Positions 26,298-35,421 of a DNA stretch of 64,000 bases are shown one piece after another. A program made the position numbers and the translations under genes. The notes under the pieces were generated by a model. The model was not told where the DNA came from. It saw nothing but the letters and a program-made list of their open reading frames with translations, and made no database searches. The DNA comes from Gammaproteobacteria bacterium (lineage in GTDB: Bacteria > Pseudomonadota > Gammaproteobacteria > Ga0077536). The stretch spans positions 1-64,000 of the forward strand of contig JACKNH010000009.1 of assembly GCA_024234975.1 (NCBI GenBank). Direction: 5' to 3'. Numbering within the stretch: position 1 is the stretch's first letter; each line of letters opens with the position of its first letter.

Positions 26298-28280
26298 TCA
26301 GTTCCTCGGGCCGTAGTGCGGAAGTTCCTGCCCAGCTTCATAAGCCCCAAGATCAGGGGCCTTCCCGGTGAACCCATCGTTTAGATTGGGCAGGCGGACG
26401 CCGGCATCGATGGCTTTTGAATCGGCGCGCAACCTGAGGTCAACCGCGGCAGGATCGTACAAGCGCTGCAGATCGGACATATCAGGCGCGAACGCCTTGA
26501 CGAAATCGCTGTAGTCGATCAGCACACTGTGCTGATCCTGGCCGGTCGCTGCTGCATAGTCCTTCAGATTTGCATAGCCCTTGCCCGGCTTGTCAGCGCC
26601 GATCTGATCCTTTGCTTCAGAGAGCGTCCAACGGAAGTTCTCGCGTGTCGCCGGCCATGGCGCGAAGCCGTTGTAGTCTGACGATGAATATCCCGTTGAA
26701 GTATCGACTTCGAACACCCCGGGCGAAACTGCCCCTGCACCGCGACCGACTGCCCCCTGCGCAACAATCAGATTATTGCGGTAGTGCTGATTGCCAAAAG
26801 GGCCCCAGTCGCGGGCTGCCTCACCGATGATTGTGTTGTGCGCCACCAGCACGCCCGCGCCTCCGCCGGTGAACTTGAGACCGCCGACCACCTGGTTGAA
26901 CAGTACGTTGCGGATGAAATACGCGGGACCACCGTACATCGGCTGCATGCTCAAGCCCGGTTGTGCGGCATTGAAACAACGGTTGCGCATGACCCGGATA
27001 TTGCGCACGGCGCCGTCTGCTTCGACGCAGTTGTCATCGATGTTGTAGAAATCGTTGTTGTGAATATCGATTGCCTGCGGCCACGACGCAGGGTCCGGCC
27101 CGGGCACGCCATACGTTGCATGGTCAATGCCGTCATGAAATCCTTCCACACGGTTGAAGGCGATGACATGGCCCTGACCGTACACTTTTACGGCAGCTTC
27201 GGATCCGCCCGGCCCGCTGACAGGATTGGGAAAGCCTTCGAACCGGTTCCACGGATCTGGAATCCAGCCCAGCAACCGGTTTGGATCATGCCGTCCGACA
27301 AACACGTTATCCATGATGGTGACATCACGCGAGCCGCCCCAGTCACCGTGCACACCCCGCGCGATATTCTCCAGACGGGAGTTCATCAACGTGAAACCAC
27401 TTGAACCGGCGACGTTCTTGCGCCCGGTCAGAAACGCGAGTTCGGTGTTGCGAACGGTGATGCCCTCGAAATAGTTGTAGTCCGCACCCATCAGGTCGAA
27501 CAGTACGGCATTGCCATCGCCATCGAAGACCACTTCGCCATCGCCTGCGCCGCGAATGACAATCGGACGCTGCGCAGTGCCGTCGGCCGTCAGGTAATAG
27601 GTACCATCAACGACGGTACCGTAGGCGGCTACGCCGGCAGCGCGGCCGCCGTAATATTGCCTGCCATCCTTGTACACACCGGCGTGCACGAGAATGGTAT
27701 CGCCTGCCTTCACTCGTGGCGGATAGGCATTGGAATGATCGGAATGCGATGCCAGTGCGTAATAGGCGGCCAGCAGACCTTCGAACGCCGGTTGCTGCTT
27801 CTCCCCCTGGAAGCCGAATGGATACACGTGATAGACGTTGCCGTCTGCCGCCGGCCGTGGCAACGCGCGGGTGCGCATCGTGACGGTCTGTTCGTTCATG
27901 CCCGCAGTACCATCCGGATCGGTGATTCGCACGCGGACCTGGTAGCCGGTATCCGGATCCAGATCGAAGATGCTGCCGGAAAATGCGTTGGGAACCGGGA
28001 ACGCGTACTCGCGAAACCAGACGGTTTCATTCTGCAGACGGAACATCGGCAGACCTTGCTGCCACGCGCGCGCACCGACCTTGCGATAGCTGACCTCGGC
28101 CTGCGCACTGCGATTATCGTCACCGGCGATTCCGATATCGAAGGCCAGCGCCGTAAAGGTTGCCGGTTCCACTGTCAGCGAAGATACCGTCACCGAATCC
28201 TGCTGGCCCCATGCCGTGACGGCGTGGCCGGCCATTGCGGTCAGCAGAGTGAATGCTGCGATCTGCGGATTGATTTTCAC
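26298..28280 (-). CDS. Secreted right-handed parallel beta-helix protein with FN3-like N-terminus
   Basis: 660 residues. Sec signal (FTLLTAMAGHAVTAWG); residues 30-135 form a fibronectin-III-like module (DLDPDTGYQVRVRITDPDGT). The rest is beta-helix with the typical starts AGDTILVHAGVY, RPIVIRGAGDG, YNYFEGITVRN and FNRVEGFHDGIDH, as in pectate-lyase-like and PL6-type folds. It ends with IDAGVRLPNLN...DLGAYE, a common tail of such proteins. It probably cleaves or epimerises an acidic polysaccharide; catalytic residues are not certain. It is the last gene of the minus-strand group that begins with the DUF1592 gene. Confidence 0.88.
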   Translation of the reverse strand: MKINPQIAAFTLLTAMAGHAVTAWGQQDSVTVSSLTVEPATFTALAFDIGIAGDDNRSAQAEVSYRKVGARAWQQGLPMFRLQNETVWFREYAFPVPNAFSGSIFDLDPDTGYQVRVRITDPDGTAGMNEQTVTMRTRALPRPAADGNVYHVYPFGFQGEKQQPAFEGLLAAYYALASHSDHSNAYPPRVKAGDTILVHAGVYKDGRQYYGGRAAGVAAYGTVVDGTYYLTADGTAQRPIVIRGAGDGEVVFDGDGNAVLFDLMGADYNYFEGITVRNTELAFLTGRKNVAGSSGFTLMNSRLENIARGVHGDWGGSRDVTIMDNVFVGRHDPNRLLGWIPDPWNRFEGFPNPVSGPGGSEAAVKVYGQGHVIAFNRVEGFHDGIDHATYGVPGPDPASWPQAIDIHNNDFYNIDDNCVEADGAVRNIRVMRNRCFNAAQPGLSMQPMYGGPAYFIRNVLFNQVVGGLKFTGGGAGVLVAHNTIIGEAARDWGPFGNQHYRNNLIVAQGAVGRGAGAVSPGVFEVDTSTGYSSSDYNGFAPWPATRENFRWTLSEAKDQIGADKPGKGYANLKDYAAATGQDQHSVLIDYSDFVKAFAPDMSDLQRLYDPAAVDLRLRADSKAIDAGVRLPNLNDGFTGKAPDLGAYEAGQELPHYGPRN

Positions 28281-28398
28281 GTTGTCCCCCCTGTTGCCAG
28301 GCTTGCTTGATTACTTGATACCGGAATTCCTCGCCGCCAATGCAACAGGCGCTGCAAAAACTGCGGTCGTGCAACGGTCAGCCAACAACGACCTCCGA

Positions 28399-29913
28399 TT
28401 ACAACGGCCAGATGACCGGCGCGATGCCAAGCGGCGGTCCGACTGGTGGCCAGTCAGGCGTTTGCGATAATTCGATAGTGGCGCCGGCATTGCGCAACAG
28501 GTCGGCCAACTCGATGCGCGGCTCGCCGCGTTGTTCCAGAAAGGGCACATAGCCCCGCGCCATGGCGTAATCGAGTGCGCTCAAGCCATCCGGATCGAGT
28601 GCATTGACGTCGGCGCCGTAGGACAGCAATTCCTCCACTGCCAGTGGCCAACCCGCTTTCACCGCGAAGTGCAATGCACTGCCGCCCCGCGAGCGCTGTA
28701 CCGGGTGCGGTAGCGCGATGACATCCGGATCAGCACCGGCCGCGTGCAACAGACGTAATGCCTCGATGGCCTGCTGCTCGGATTTCAGATCGAACAGCCG
28801 GCCCGCTGGCAGACTGTTGCCGGGAATGAGCACGGCCATCAGAGGCGTATGTTTGTCTGCCTGGGCGAGATTGACTTCCGCACCATGTTCGATGAGCAGT
28901 GACATGCTCTCCAGATCAGCGTTCGCCGCCGCGCGAATCAACGGCGTAGTGCCTCGCGAAATCAACGGCATCAGGTCGCTGCGTCCATAGCGCATCGGTG
29001 GTGCCATGAACAATGGCATGTTCGGATTGGCGCCGCGTTCGAGCAGCATGCGGACGATCGACAGGCCATCGGTTGCGTTCACCTGGTCGGCCGATGCGCG
29101 TGGACTGACCCGCTGCCTGCGGACATCGATGGCGGCATACAACGGCGCCTGACCGTAGATATCCCAGGCGTCGACGTCGGCACCGGCCTCGATCAATGCT
29201 CTGGCCACATCCCAGTTGACGTTCATGATGGCCAGCAGCAACGGCGTCACCCGCTCGGGATCGGCCAGATTCAGATCAGCGCCGGCGTCGATCAGCACCT
29301 TGACGCAGTCCAGGCAATTCTCACGCGCCGCGAACAACAACGGTGTCAGCCCGCCGGAATTCAGATCCTTGGATCGGCCTTCCGCGGTGACCCGCCGCGG
29401 ATATTCCCGTATGGCAGAGTGCGCATCGATGCCGGCGCCACTTTTGATCAGCAGTTTCACCATCGCCGGGTGACGGCGGGCGGCGGCCCACATCAATGCC
29501 GTCTGCGCTCCCCATTGTTCGACGGCGTTGACGTCAGCGCCCGCTTTCAGCAACATCCTGGCGGCTTGCACGTTGCCGGTCCGCGCGACCAGCATCAATG
29601 GCGTCTGGCCTTCCGCGTTACCCCTGTCCGCCACGGCGCCGGCCTTCAACAGCAATTTGATCATCGGTGCGTTGCCGGCTTCCGCCGCCAGTTGCAACGC
29701 CGTTACGTTGTAATCGTTGGCGAGTTCAACGTCGGCGCCATCTGCCACCAGGGCCTGCGCGGTAGTCAAGTCATTTTCGTAGACCGCCCACATCAACTCG
29801 GTGCTGCCATCGGCACGACGCTGGTCCACATCGCTGGCACCGGCCGCCGCACTTACGCCACTGCAAGTCAACGCGATGGCAAACAGCAACGCACGCGACA
29901 TCGACACGCTCAT
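28399..29913 (-). CDS. Exported ankyrin-repeat protein
   Basis: 504 residues. Sec signal (LLFAIALTCSGVSAAAGA) then about nine to ten ankyrin repeats with the G-x-T-x-L-x-x-A pattern (GSTELMWAVYEND, GQTPLMLVARTG, GLTPLLFAAREN, GTTPLIRAAANA, GGSALHFAVKAG). Overlaps the DUF1552 stop as ATGA at 29910-29913. Ankyrin proteins of this kind are frequent third partners of DUF1592/DUF1552 pairs; the domain provides a protein-binding surface, here probably in the periplasm. Confidence 0.95.
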   Translation of the reverse strand: MSVSMSRALLFAIALTCSGVSAAAGASDVDQRRADGSTELMWAVYENDLTTAQALVADGADVELANDYNVTALQLAAEAGNAPMIKLLLKAGAVADRGNAEGQTPLMLVARTGNVQAARMLLKAGADVNAVEQWGAQTALMWAAARRHPAMVKLLIKSGAGIDAHSAIREYPRRVTAEGRSKDLNSGGLTPLLFAARENCLDCVKVLIDAGADLNLADPERVTPLLLAIMNVNWDVARALIEAGADVDAWDIYGQAPLYAAIDVRRQRVSPRASADQVNATDGLSIVRMLLERGANPNMPLFMAPPMRYGRSDLMPLISRGTTPLIRAAANADLESMSLLIEHGAEVNLAQADKHTPLMAVLIPGNSLPAGRLFDLKSEQQAIEALRLLHAAGADPDVIALPHPVQRSRGGSALHFAVKAGWPLAVEELLSYGADVNALDPDGLSALDYAMARGYVPFLEQRGEPRIELADLLRNAGATIELSQTPDWPPVGPPLGIAPVIWPL

Positions 29914-31184
29914 GCTTCGCCAAAGACGCCGTTACTGTCGGCGATGCTTTCTACCATGACGCCGGCCTTCTGCAACATGGTGACCAGCAGGTTGGCATGC
30001 GGCGTATCCTGCGGATACGCTAGGTGCTGGCCTCCCTTGAGCGCCCCACTTCCGCGACCGGCGAGCAATGAAGGCAGCGGATCGTTGTTGTGTCGATCAC
30101 TGTTGCTCATGTTGCTGCCGAACAGCACGATTGAATTGTCCAGCACCGAACCATTGACGTCTTCCATGTCAGCAAGGCGGCGGACGAACTTCGCAAACCG
30201 CGCCGTGTGGTAGCGCTGAACCTGCACCAGGCGCGCGAGCTTGTCGGCCTGGTTCTGGTGGTGGGACAGCGGATGGAATGCTTCCGAGATGCCGAGATTG
30301 GTGTAGGTACGCATGCTGGATTCCTTGACCATGCGTAGCGAAGCCACGCGGGTCTGATCGGTCTGCCAGGCCAGCGCGATCATCTCGAACTGGATATCGA
30401 GCAGCTCCGTGAAATCATCCGGCGCGCCCAGCGGCGCATCCGGCAGCTCGGCCAATGAGGCGGCGCGTGCGCTCAGCCCGTCTATGCGTTGTTCCACTTC
30501 ACGTATCGAATCGAGAAAGTCACTGACCCGGCTGCGGTCCGCGCCGGACAGGCGCCGGTTCAGGTCACCCGTGGCTTCGCGCACGTAGTCCAGCAGACTG
30601 CCGGTCTTGGCAAGAATGCCCTGACGCTCGGAATACGAATCGCCCTGGCCGAACATCATGTAAAACACCTTGCGCGGATTACCTTCCATCGGCAACGGCT
30701 GCCGGGGCGTTCGATACGATACCGAGCCACCGGCTTCGCCGCAGAGTTCCAGCGACGGCAGCGGCGTTTGTGCGCCGAGCTGACGCGCCGCCAATTGATC
30801 CGCTGTCACCCCCCGGTCGGCATCGTCACGATCATCCGGGCCGACGCAGGACAGCCAGGTCATTTCGATGATGCCGTGTGGACTCGAACTTTCACCGCCC
30901 TTGTTGCGCAAGCCGCTGACGACGGTGATCTGATCCCGCATCGGCTCCAGCGGTTTGAGGATTGGCGTGAACTCGAATCCGCGCCCGGTGGTCGCGGGCG
31001 TCCACTGGTCCATCACTGCGCCATGCGGGAAATAGATGAAACCCAGACGGGTCCGCTGGCTTGCGGCATCACTGGTTGACGCGGCGCCGGCGGGCACCAT
31101 GGCATCGAGCAGCGGCAGCGCGATGCTGGCGCCCATTCCGCGCAATACACTGCGGCGGTTGATGAATTTTCTGGTGAGAAACAT
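29910..31184 (-). CDS. DUF1552 family Tat-exported protein
   Basis: 424 residues from ATG 31184. Leader FINRRSVLRGMGASIALPLL is a good twin-arginine signal. The DUF1552 body includes RLGFIYFPHGAVMDQWTP, PHGIIEMTWLSC, SYRTPRQPLPMEGNPRKVF and a C-terminal VLDNSIVLFGSNMSNSDRHN segment, resembling alkaline-phosphatase/sulfatase-type DUF1501 relatives. Its function is not known. It is paired with the upstream DUF1592 gene (20-base gap) and coupled to the ankyrin gene. Confidence 0.95.
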   Translation of the reverse strand: MFLTRKFINRRSVLRGMGASIALPLLDAMVPAGAASTSDAASQRTRLGFIYFPHGAVMDQWTPATTGRGFEFTPILKPLEPMRDQITVVSGLRNKGGESSSPHGIIEMTWLSCVGPDDRDDADRGVTADQLAARQLGAQTPLPSLELCGEAGGSVSYRTPRQPLPMEGNPRKVFYMMFGQGDSYSERQGILAKTGSLLDYVREATGDLNRRLSGADRSRVSDFLDSIREVEQRIDGLSARAASLAELPDAPLGAPDDFTELLDIQFEMIALAWQTDQTRVASLRMVKESSMRTYTNLGISEAFHPLSHHQNQADKLARLVQVQRYHTARFAKFVRRLADMEDVNGSVLDNSIVLFGSNMSNSDRHNNDPLPSLLAGRGSGALKGGQHLAYPQDTPHANLLVTMLQKAGVMVESIADSNGVFGEA

Positions 31185-31203
31185 GCTGCTCCGGCTCCCG
31201 CTA

Positions 31204-33654
31204 TCAGGGTTTGATTGCCTGTGACGCCACTGCCTGCAGTGCGTCGCTGTGACCCGCGGGCGGCAACTGCCGCTGGCGAAAGCTGTCACTGGATACGATG
31301 CCGAGGACGATGGCGTCAAAGCGATAGTCATTGCGTGCCGCGTGGCGGGCGATCGCGCGCACGGTGGGCATGTCGCGATGGTCGAGCTTGCGCCCCAGCG
31401 CATAGCTCAACAGGTTCTCGGTCAGGGCTTGTACGAACAGATCGGCACTTTCGACCAGCGCCTCGCGCAATTCGCGCACACCTTGCAGTTGCCGGCCATC
31501 CGGCAGTACTGCCGCCGTATCTATCAGCTGGCCGGTCAGCCGATCGCGCTCATGATACTGGCCAACGGTATCAAAGTTCTCCAGCGCAAAGCCCAGCGGA
31601 TCCATCACGCCATGACAGCCGTGGCAATTCGGGTTCTCGCTGTGCAGTGCCATCCGCTCGCGGACGGTGCGCGGCACCTGGCCGGGCCCGTTTTCGGCCA
31701 GGGCTTCGACATTGGGTGGCGGCGCCGCCGGTGGTGTGCCGAGCAGGCGCTCGAGGATCCAGGCGCCGCGTAATACCGGCGCAGTGCGATTTGGGTTTGC
31801 GGTGAGCATCAGGATTGCGCCCTTGCCCAGCAGACCGTTACGCGCCTGTTGAGCGAGCTCGATGCGCTGAAACCGGCTGCCTTTCACGTCGTCGATGCCG
31901 TAGTGCATCGCCAGGCGTTCGTCGACGAATGTATGACTGGCAGTCAGCAGTTCGGTGACCGGCCGGTCACTGCGCAGAATGCTGTCGATGAACAGGCGTA
32001 ACTCTTCGCGGAATTTCGGTCGCGGATCGAATTGACGATTGGCCTGCGGAAACAACTCGCGATCCGGTTCAATTTCAGCAAGCTTGCCAACGTTGAGCCA
32101 TTGGAAAGCGAAGTCTTTGGTCATTGTCATCGCGCGGGGATCGGCGAGCATTCTGCGAACCTGCGCCGAAAGCACCGCGGGCTGCAGCAACTGCTGACTG
32201 TCGGCAAGATCGAGCAGCGTTTCGTCGGGCAGGCTGCTCCAGAGGAACAAGGCCAGCCGGGCTGCCACGGTGTGCTGATCGAGGACCATGCGGTCACCAT
32301 CGATCGTGCCGGTCTGCGCGCGGTACATGAAATGCGGGCTTGCCAGAATCGCCGACAGCGCGTCACGTACGCCCGCCTCGAATCCGTCACTGCTGGCCGC
32401 ATCGTAAAAAGCCATCAGCTGCCGCATGTCCGTTTCGGTAACGGGACGCGAAAAAGCCTGCCGTGCCAGCCGGCGGATGATCGTCTCGGCACATTCTCTA
32501 CCTGCGGAGGGTTGAACCGGCTGGCAGGTGAATATCCGCGCACGGGATGCGGAACCCATCAGACTATCCACCTGCATCGGGCCACGCACCTGCAAGGCAT
32601 GCACGGCGGTGACGCGTTCCTGCCCGCCTTCGACTGCCAGCGTACGCATGCGCTCGTCGCTTTCGGCGTAGGACCGTTTGATGAAACTGACCGTCAACCG
32701 GTGCTGACCCGCTGGCGCCTGGAAGGGAATATCGCGCAAGCGCTGATTGATGTTGGCGACCGCGGGATCCTGCAGTTGATCGATGGCCTTGTGGTCCTGC
32801 TCGCCACCGATGGTCGTGCGGAAGAATTCCTTGCCGTCGAGCAGCGCGACCAGGGTATTGGTGAATTCCATACGCGGCACTTCACGCGCCAGCGCCAGAT
32901 CACCAATGGTCAGGCGATACTCGCCCGCCGCCGGAAACGTATGGATGACAGACATGCCGCCGCGCGTGCCGAATGGCATCCCCGCTTCGTGATTCTGTTG
33001 CATCCCGCGGCCGAAGCCGCCGCGTGGTGAGCCGGACAACACCATGTCGGCCGCGTTGCCAAACGTGACGGTCACCGGCCGTGCTTCAGATTGACCGACG
33101 GCCTGTTCCGCAACGACGCGGGCGGCATTGACGAACTGGTCGATGAAGGTCGGCGTCACCTGCAACACCTCGGCGAAGGTATCGAAGCCACCGGCGGGAG
33201 ATTCATCCGGCAACAGGTCGGCGACAGCGATCTCCAGACCGAGCAGGTCACGGACGGCATTGGCGTATTCCCGCCGGTTCAACCTTCGCAACGGCGCAAA
33301 TCCAACCGCCGGCGTCACACCGGCGTTGTTGTCCAGCGTGGTTTCGAGAAAGGTCACACTTTCACGCAGTTCACGCGCGGCCGGGCGTGGCTGGCCTGGT
33401 GGCGGCATCAGGCCACCGCGCATTTTGCGGATAGCGGCTTCCCAGATCTCGATGTCGCCAGTCACTGATTCGCGCGTCAGCGTGTCGAACGCCACACCAC
33501 CGGCCCAATCGGCGATGTTGTGACAGTCGACGCAGTAGCCATCGATCAATTGCCAGTGCCGCACCGCGGCAGAGGCCTGTTCGCCGCCGGAACAATCGAA
33601 CGCCACGGCAAACAACGCTGATCCTGCCGCTGAGATGAGAACTGCGCTGCGCAT
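31204..33654 (-). CDS. DUF1592/DUF1588/DUF1585 protein with N-terminal cytochrome c motif
   Basis: 816 residues from ATG 33654 (AAGG upstream). A signal peptide is followed by a heme c motif CVDCHN near residue 40. Then DUF1587 (LRRLNRREYANAVRDLLGL), DUF1595 (FTCQPVQPS...RRLARQAFSRPVTETD), DUF1592 (FEAGVRDALSAILASPHFMY), DUF1588 (THTFVDERLAMHYG; TANPNRTAPVLRGAWILERLLG; NCHGCHGVMDPLGFALENFD) and DUF1585 follow in order. The second CHGCH may bind another heme. Known from planctomycetes and acidobacteria; presumed periplasmic redox or polysaccharide-related role, but not established. Confidence 0.94.
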   Translation of the reverse strand: MRSAVLISAAGSALFAVAFDCSGGEQASAAVRHWQLIDGYCVDCHNIADWAGGVAFDTLTRESVTGDIEIWEAAIRKMRGGLMPPPGQPRPAARELRESVTFLETTLDNNAGVTPAVGFAPLRRLNRREYANAVRDLLGLEIAVADLLPDESPAGGFDTFAEVLQVTPTFIDQFVNAARVVAEQAVGQSEARPVTVTFGNAADMVLSGSPRGGFGRGMQQNHEAGMPFGTRGGMSVIHTFPAAGEYRLTIGDLALAREVPRMEFTNTLVALLDGKEFFRTTIGGEQDHKAIDQLQDPAVANINQRLRDIPFQAPAGQHRLTVSFIKRSYAESDERMRTLAVEGGQERVTAVHALQVRGPMQVDSLMGSASRARIFTCQPVQPSAGRECAETIIRRLARQAFSRPVTETDMRQLMAFYDAASSDGFEAGVRDALSAILASPHFMYRAQTGTIDGDRMVLDQHTVAARLALFLWSSLPDETLLDLADSQQLLQPAVLSAQVRRMLADPRAMTMTKDFAFQWLNVGKLAEIEPDRELFPQANRQFDPRPKFREELRLFIDSILRSDRPVTELLTASHTFVDERLAMHYGIDDVKGSRFQRIELAQQARNGLLGKGAILMLTANPNRTAPVLRGAWILERLLGTPPAAPPPNVEALAENGPGQVPRTVRERMALHSENPNCHGCHGVMDPLGFALENFDTVGQYHERDRLTGQLIDTAAVLPDGRQLQGVRELREALVESADLFVQALTENLLSYALGRKLDHRDMPTVRAIARHAARNDYRFDAIVLGIVSSDSFRQRQLPPAGHSDALQAVASQAIKP

Positions 33655-33715
33655 GTGCGTACCTTGTTTTCCGCCGACCGGCCTCAATCGGACCGTTGCT
33701 GACCACTGGCTGAGA

Positions 33716-33742
33716 ATTAGTTTAATAGATAAATTATTGACA
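33716..33742. promoter_or_regulatory. AT-rich candidate operator/promoter between divergent genes
   Basis: ATTAGTTTAAT at 33716-33726 followed by TAAATTATT and a TTGACA at 33737-33742. The gene to the left (DUF1592) is on the minus strand and the gene to the right (exported hydrolase) on the plus strand, so both may be controlled here. The ATTAGTTTAAT...TAAAT.ATT pattern also occurs at 23224-23246. No good -10 is visible for the TTGACA. Confidence 0.4.
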
Positions 33743-33801
33743 ATACACCTCAGTTCACCGGGCGCTGTCCCGGCGCCTCAACACAACAAGGGGAAACAGA
33801 T

Positions 33802-35253
33802 ATGTACCGCTTTGCACATTGCCGTTCGTCCCGGGTCGCGACCCCACTGGCATTCCTGCTGTATTTGATTTCATGCGCGGCGACGATCGCCGCAGATGTG
33901 AGCGGCCCGGTCACCGGCGGCGATCGCGGTAAACCGTTCGCCGCACCGGACTACGACCTGGCGCGGTACGGCTACGTCGCGGAGGAATTCTTCCTGGACG
34001 GCCAGGCAGACGCCTTCGAACTCGTACCCGGTACGACGCAAGGTGTGGACGGCCGCTGGCAATTGCAGCGCAAGGCGGAGCGCCAGCCATTTCGTACCCG
34101 CCTGCTCATCGTGCGCCCCGCGGACGATGCGGCGTTCAATGGAACCGTTGTGGTTCATTGGCAGAACGTCACCGCGGGATATGAACTCGGATCGGTGCCC
34201 GAGGGCGAATTACTGCGCGGGTTTGCGTGGGTCGGGGTGTCCGCACAGAAGGTGGGTATCGACGGCTTTCCAGGCCCGCAGGCTGCCGGCCTGCGCCAGT
34301 GGGACCCCCAGCGCTATGGCTCCCTGGCGCATCCGGGGGATGACTATTCCTTCGATATCTTCACCCAGGCCGCACGCGCCGTAGCGCCCCGGCGACCCCG
34401 GCAACCGGTCGATCCCATGGGAGGTTTGTCTGTCGCCCGACTCATCGCTTCCGGCGGCTCTCAATCGGCGGCGCGATTACGAGCGTATATCAATGGCGTT
34501 CATCCCCAGGAACGTATATTCGATGGATTCATTCCCTATATCGATCTCGGGCGCGCCCGCGCCTGGAGCAACGAACCTGCCGGCAATGGACCAACCGACT
34601 GGGCCAATGCGCGCATCCGGGATGACATCGAGACACCCGTGTTCATCGTCAACTCGGAAACGGAAACTGAAAGCTACCTCGGTGCGCGCCAACCCGATAC
34701 CGACCGCTTCCACTTCTGGGAAGTCGCCGGCACCTCGCACGTTTCAGTGCCGCGGGAAGCGCTGCTCGCAATCGACACGCCGTTACGCCCCGGCGTTGAA
34801 ATGCGCGGCCTGGACGCGCCGAACTACCTTTCATACCGGCCTGCCTATGAAGCCGCCATCCGTCACATGCACCGGTGGTTGATTAGCGGCGACAGGCCTC
34901 CGAGTGCGCCGCGCATCGAATTGAACCAGGACGCATCGCCACAGATCCGTCGCGATGAAAATGGCAATGCGTATGGCGGGATCCGGCTGCCGGACTTTGC
35001 AGTGCCGCTCGCTGAACATCGCGGCTGGGGTTCGACGCTGGACAACGGCTACCGCCTGGGTTTTCTCTACGGCCATGCAAGATTGTTCAGCACGGATAAG
35101 ATCCGAGCACTGTATCCGACGACCAATGCCTACCTGGCCGACTGGGACGAATCGATGCGTTCTGCCGTTGAAGCCGGCTACGTGCTGGCGGAAGACGCAC
35201 CGGTCATGCGGGAAACCGCGCGCCAGTGGTACGAATCGCTGACCAGCCGGTAA
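33802..35253 (+). CDS. Exported alpha/beta-hydrolase (Abhydrolase_10-like)
   Basis: 483 residues. Signal peptide (PLAFLLYLISCAATIAA). Characteristic segments of the PF20091-type hydrolase domain: LLIVRPADDAAFNGTVVVHWQNVTAGYE, AWVGVSAQKVGIDGFPG split across the fold, LIASGGSQSAARLRAYING with the nucleophile Ser in G-G-S-Q-S, and HFWEVAGTSHVS with the probable catalytic His. The last 100 residues hold the usual RIELNQDASPQIRRDENGN block. A periplasmic esterase of unknown substrate; divergent from the DUF1592 operon and close to the shared AT-rich motif. Confidence 0.9.
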   Translation: MYRFAHCRSSRVATPLAFLLYLISCAATIAADVSGPVTGGDRGKPFAAPDYDLARYGYVAEEFFLDGQADAFELVPGTTQGVDGRWQLQRKAERQPFRTRLLIVRPADDAAFNGTVVVHWQNVTAGYELGSVPEGELLRGFAWVGVSAQKVGIDGFPGPQAAGLRQWDPQRYGSLAHPGDDYSFDIFTQAARAVAPRRPRQPVDPMGGLSVARLIASGGSQSAARLRAYINGVHPQERIFDGFIPYIDLGRARAWSNEPAGNGPTDWANARIRDDIETPVFIVNSETETESYLGARQPDTDRFHFWEVAGTSHVSVPREALLAIDTPLRPGVEMRGLDAPNYLSYRPAYEAAIRHMHRWLISGDRPPSAPRIELNQDASPQIRRDENGNAYGGIRLPDFAVPLAEHRGWGSTLDNGYRLGFLYGHARLFSTDKIRALYPTTNAYLADWDESMRSAVEAGYVLAEDAPVMRETARQWYESLTSR

Positions 35254-35421
35254 GCGGAACCACCGCACAATCAGGCGCTGAAAATTTATGTTCCCGGCGC
35301 CACTGATTGCGGCGGTCAAAACCGGGGTCAGATCAGAAATTGAGGTGTTTGCGGCCCGCTGTTGCGTACAGGTTCGTCAGTTCTGTCCGATACTGCGATG
35401 TATCGAGTGGAGCAAAAGCAA

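Noticed and set aside
32032..33030. 332-codon open frame opposite the DUF1592 gene
   Set aside because: Antisense shadow; the minus frame holds the complete DUF1587/1595/1592/1588/1585 order and the plus frame has no family motif.
35318..35333. AACCGGGGTCAGATC segment resembling transposon-flanking sequences
   Set aside because: Only a short single occurrence; no inverted partner or transposase nearby.
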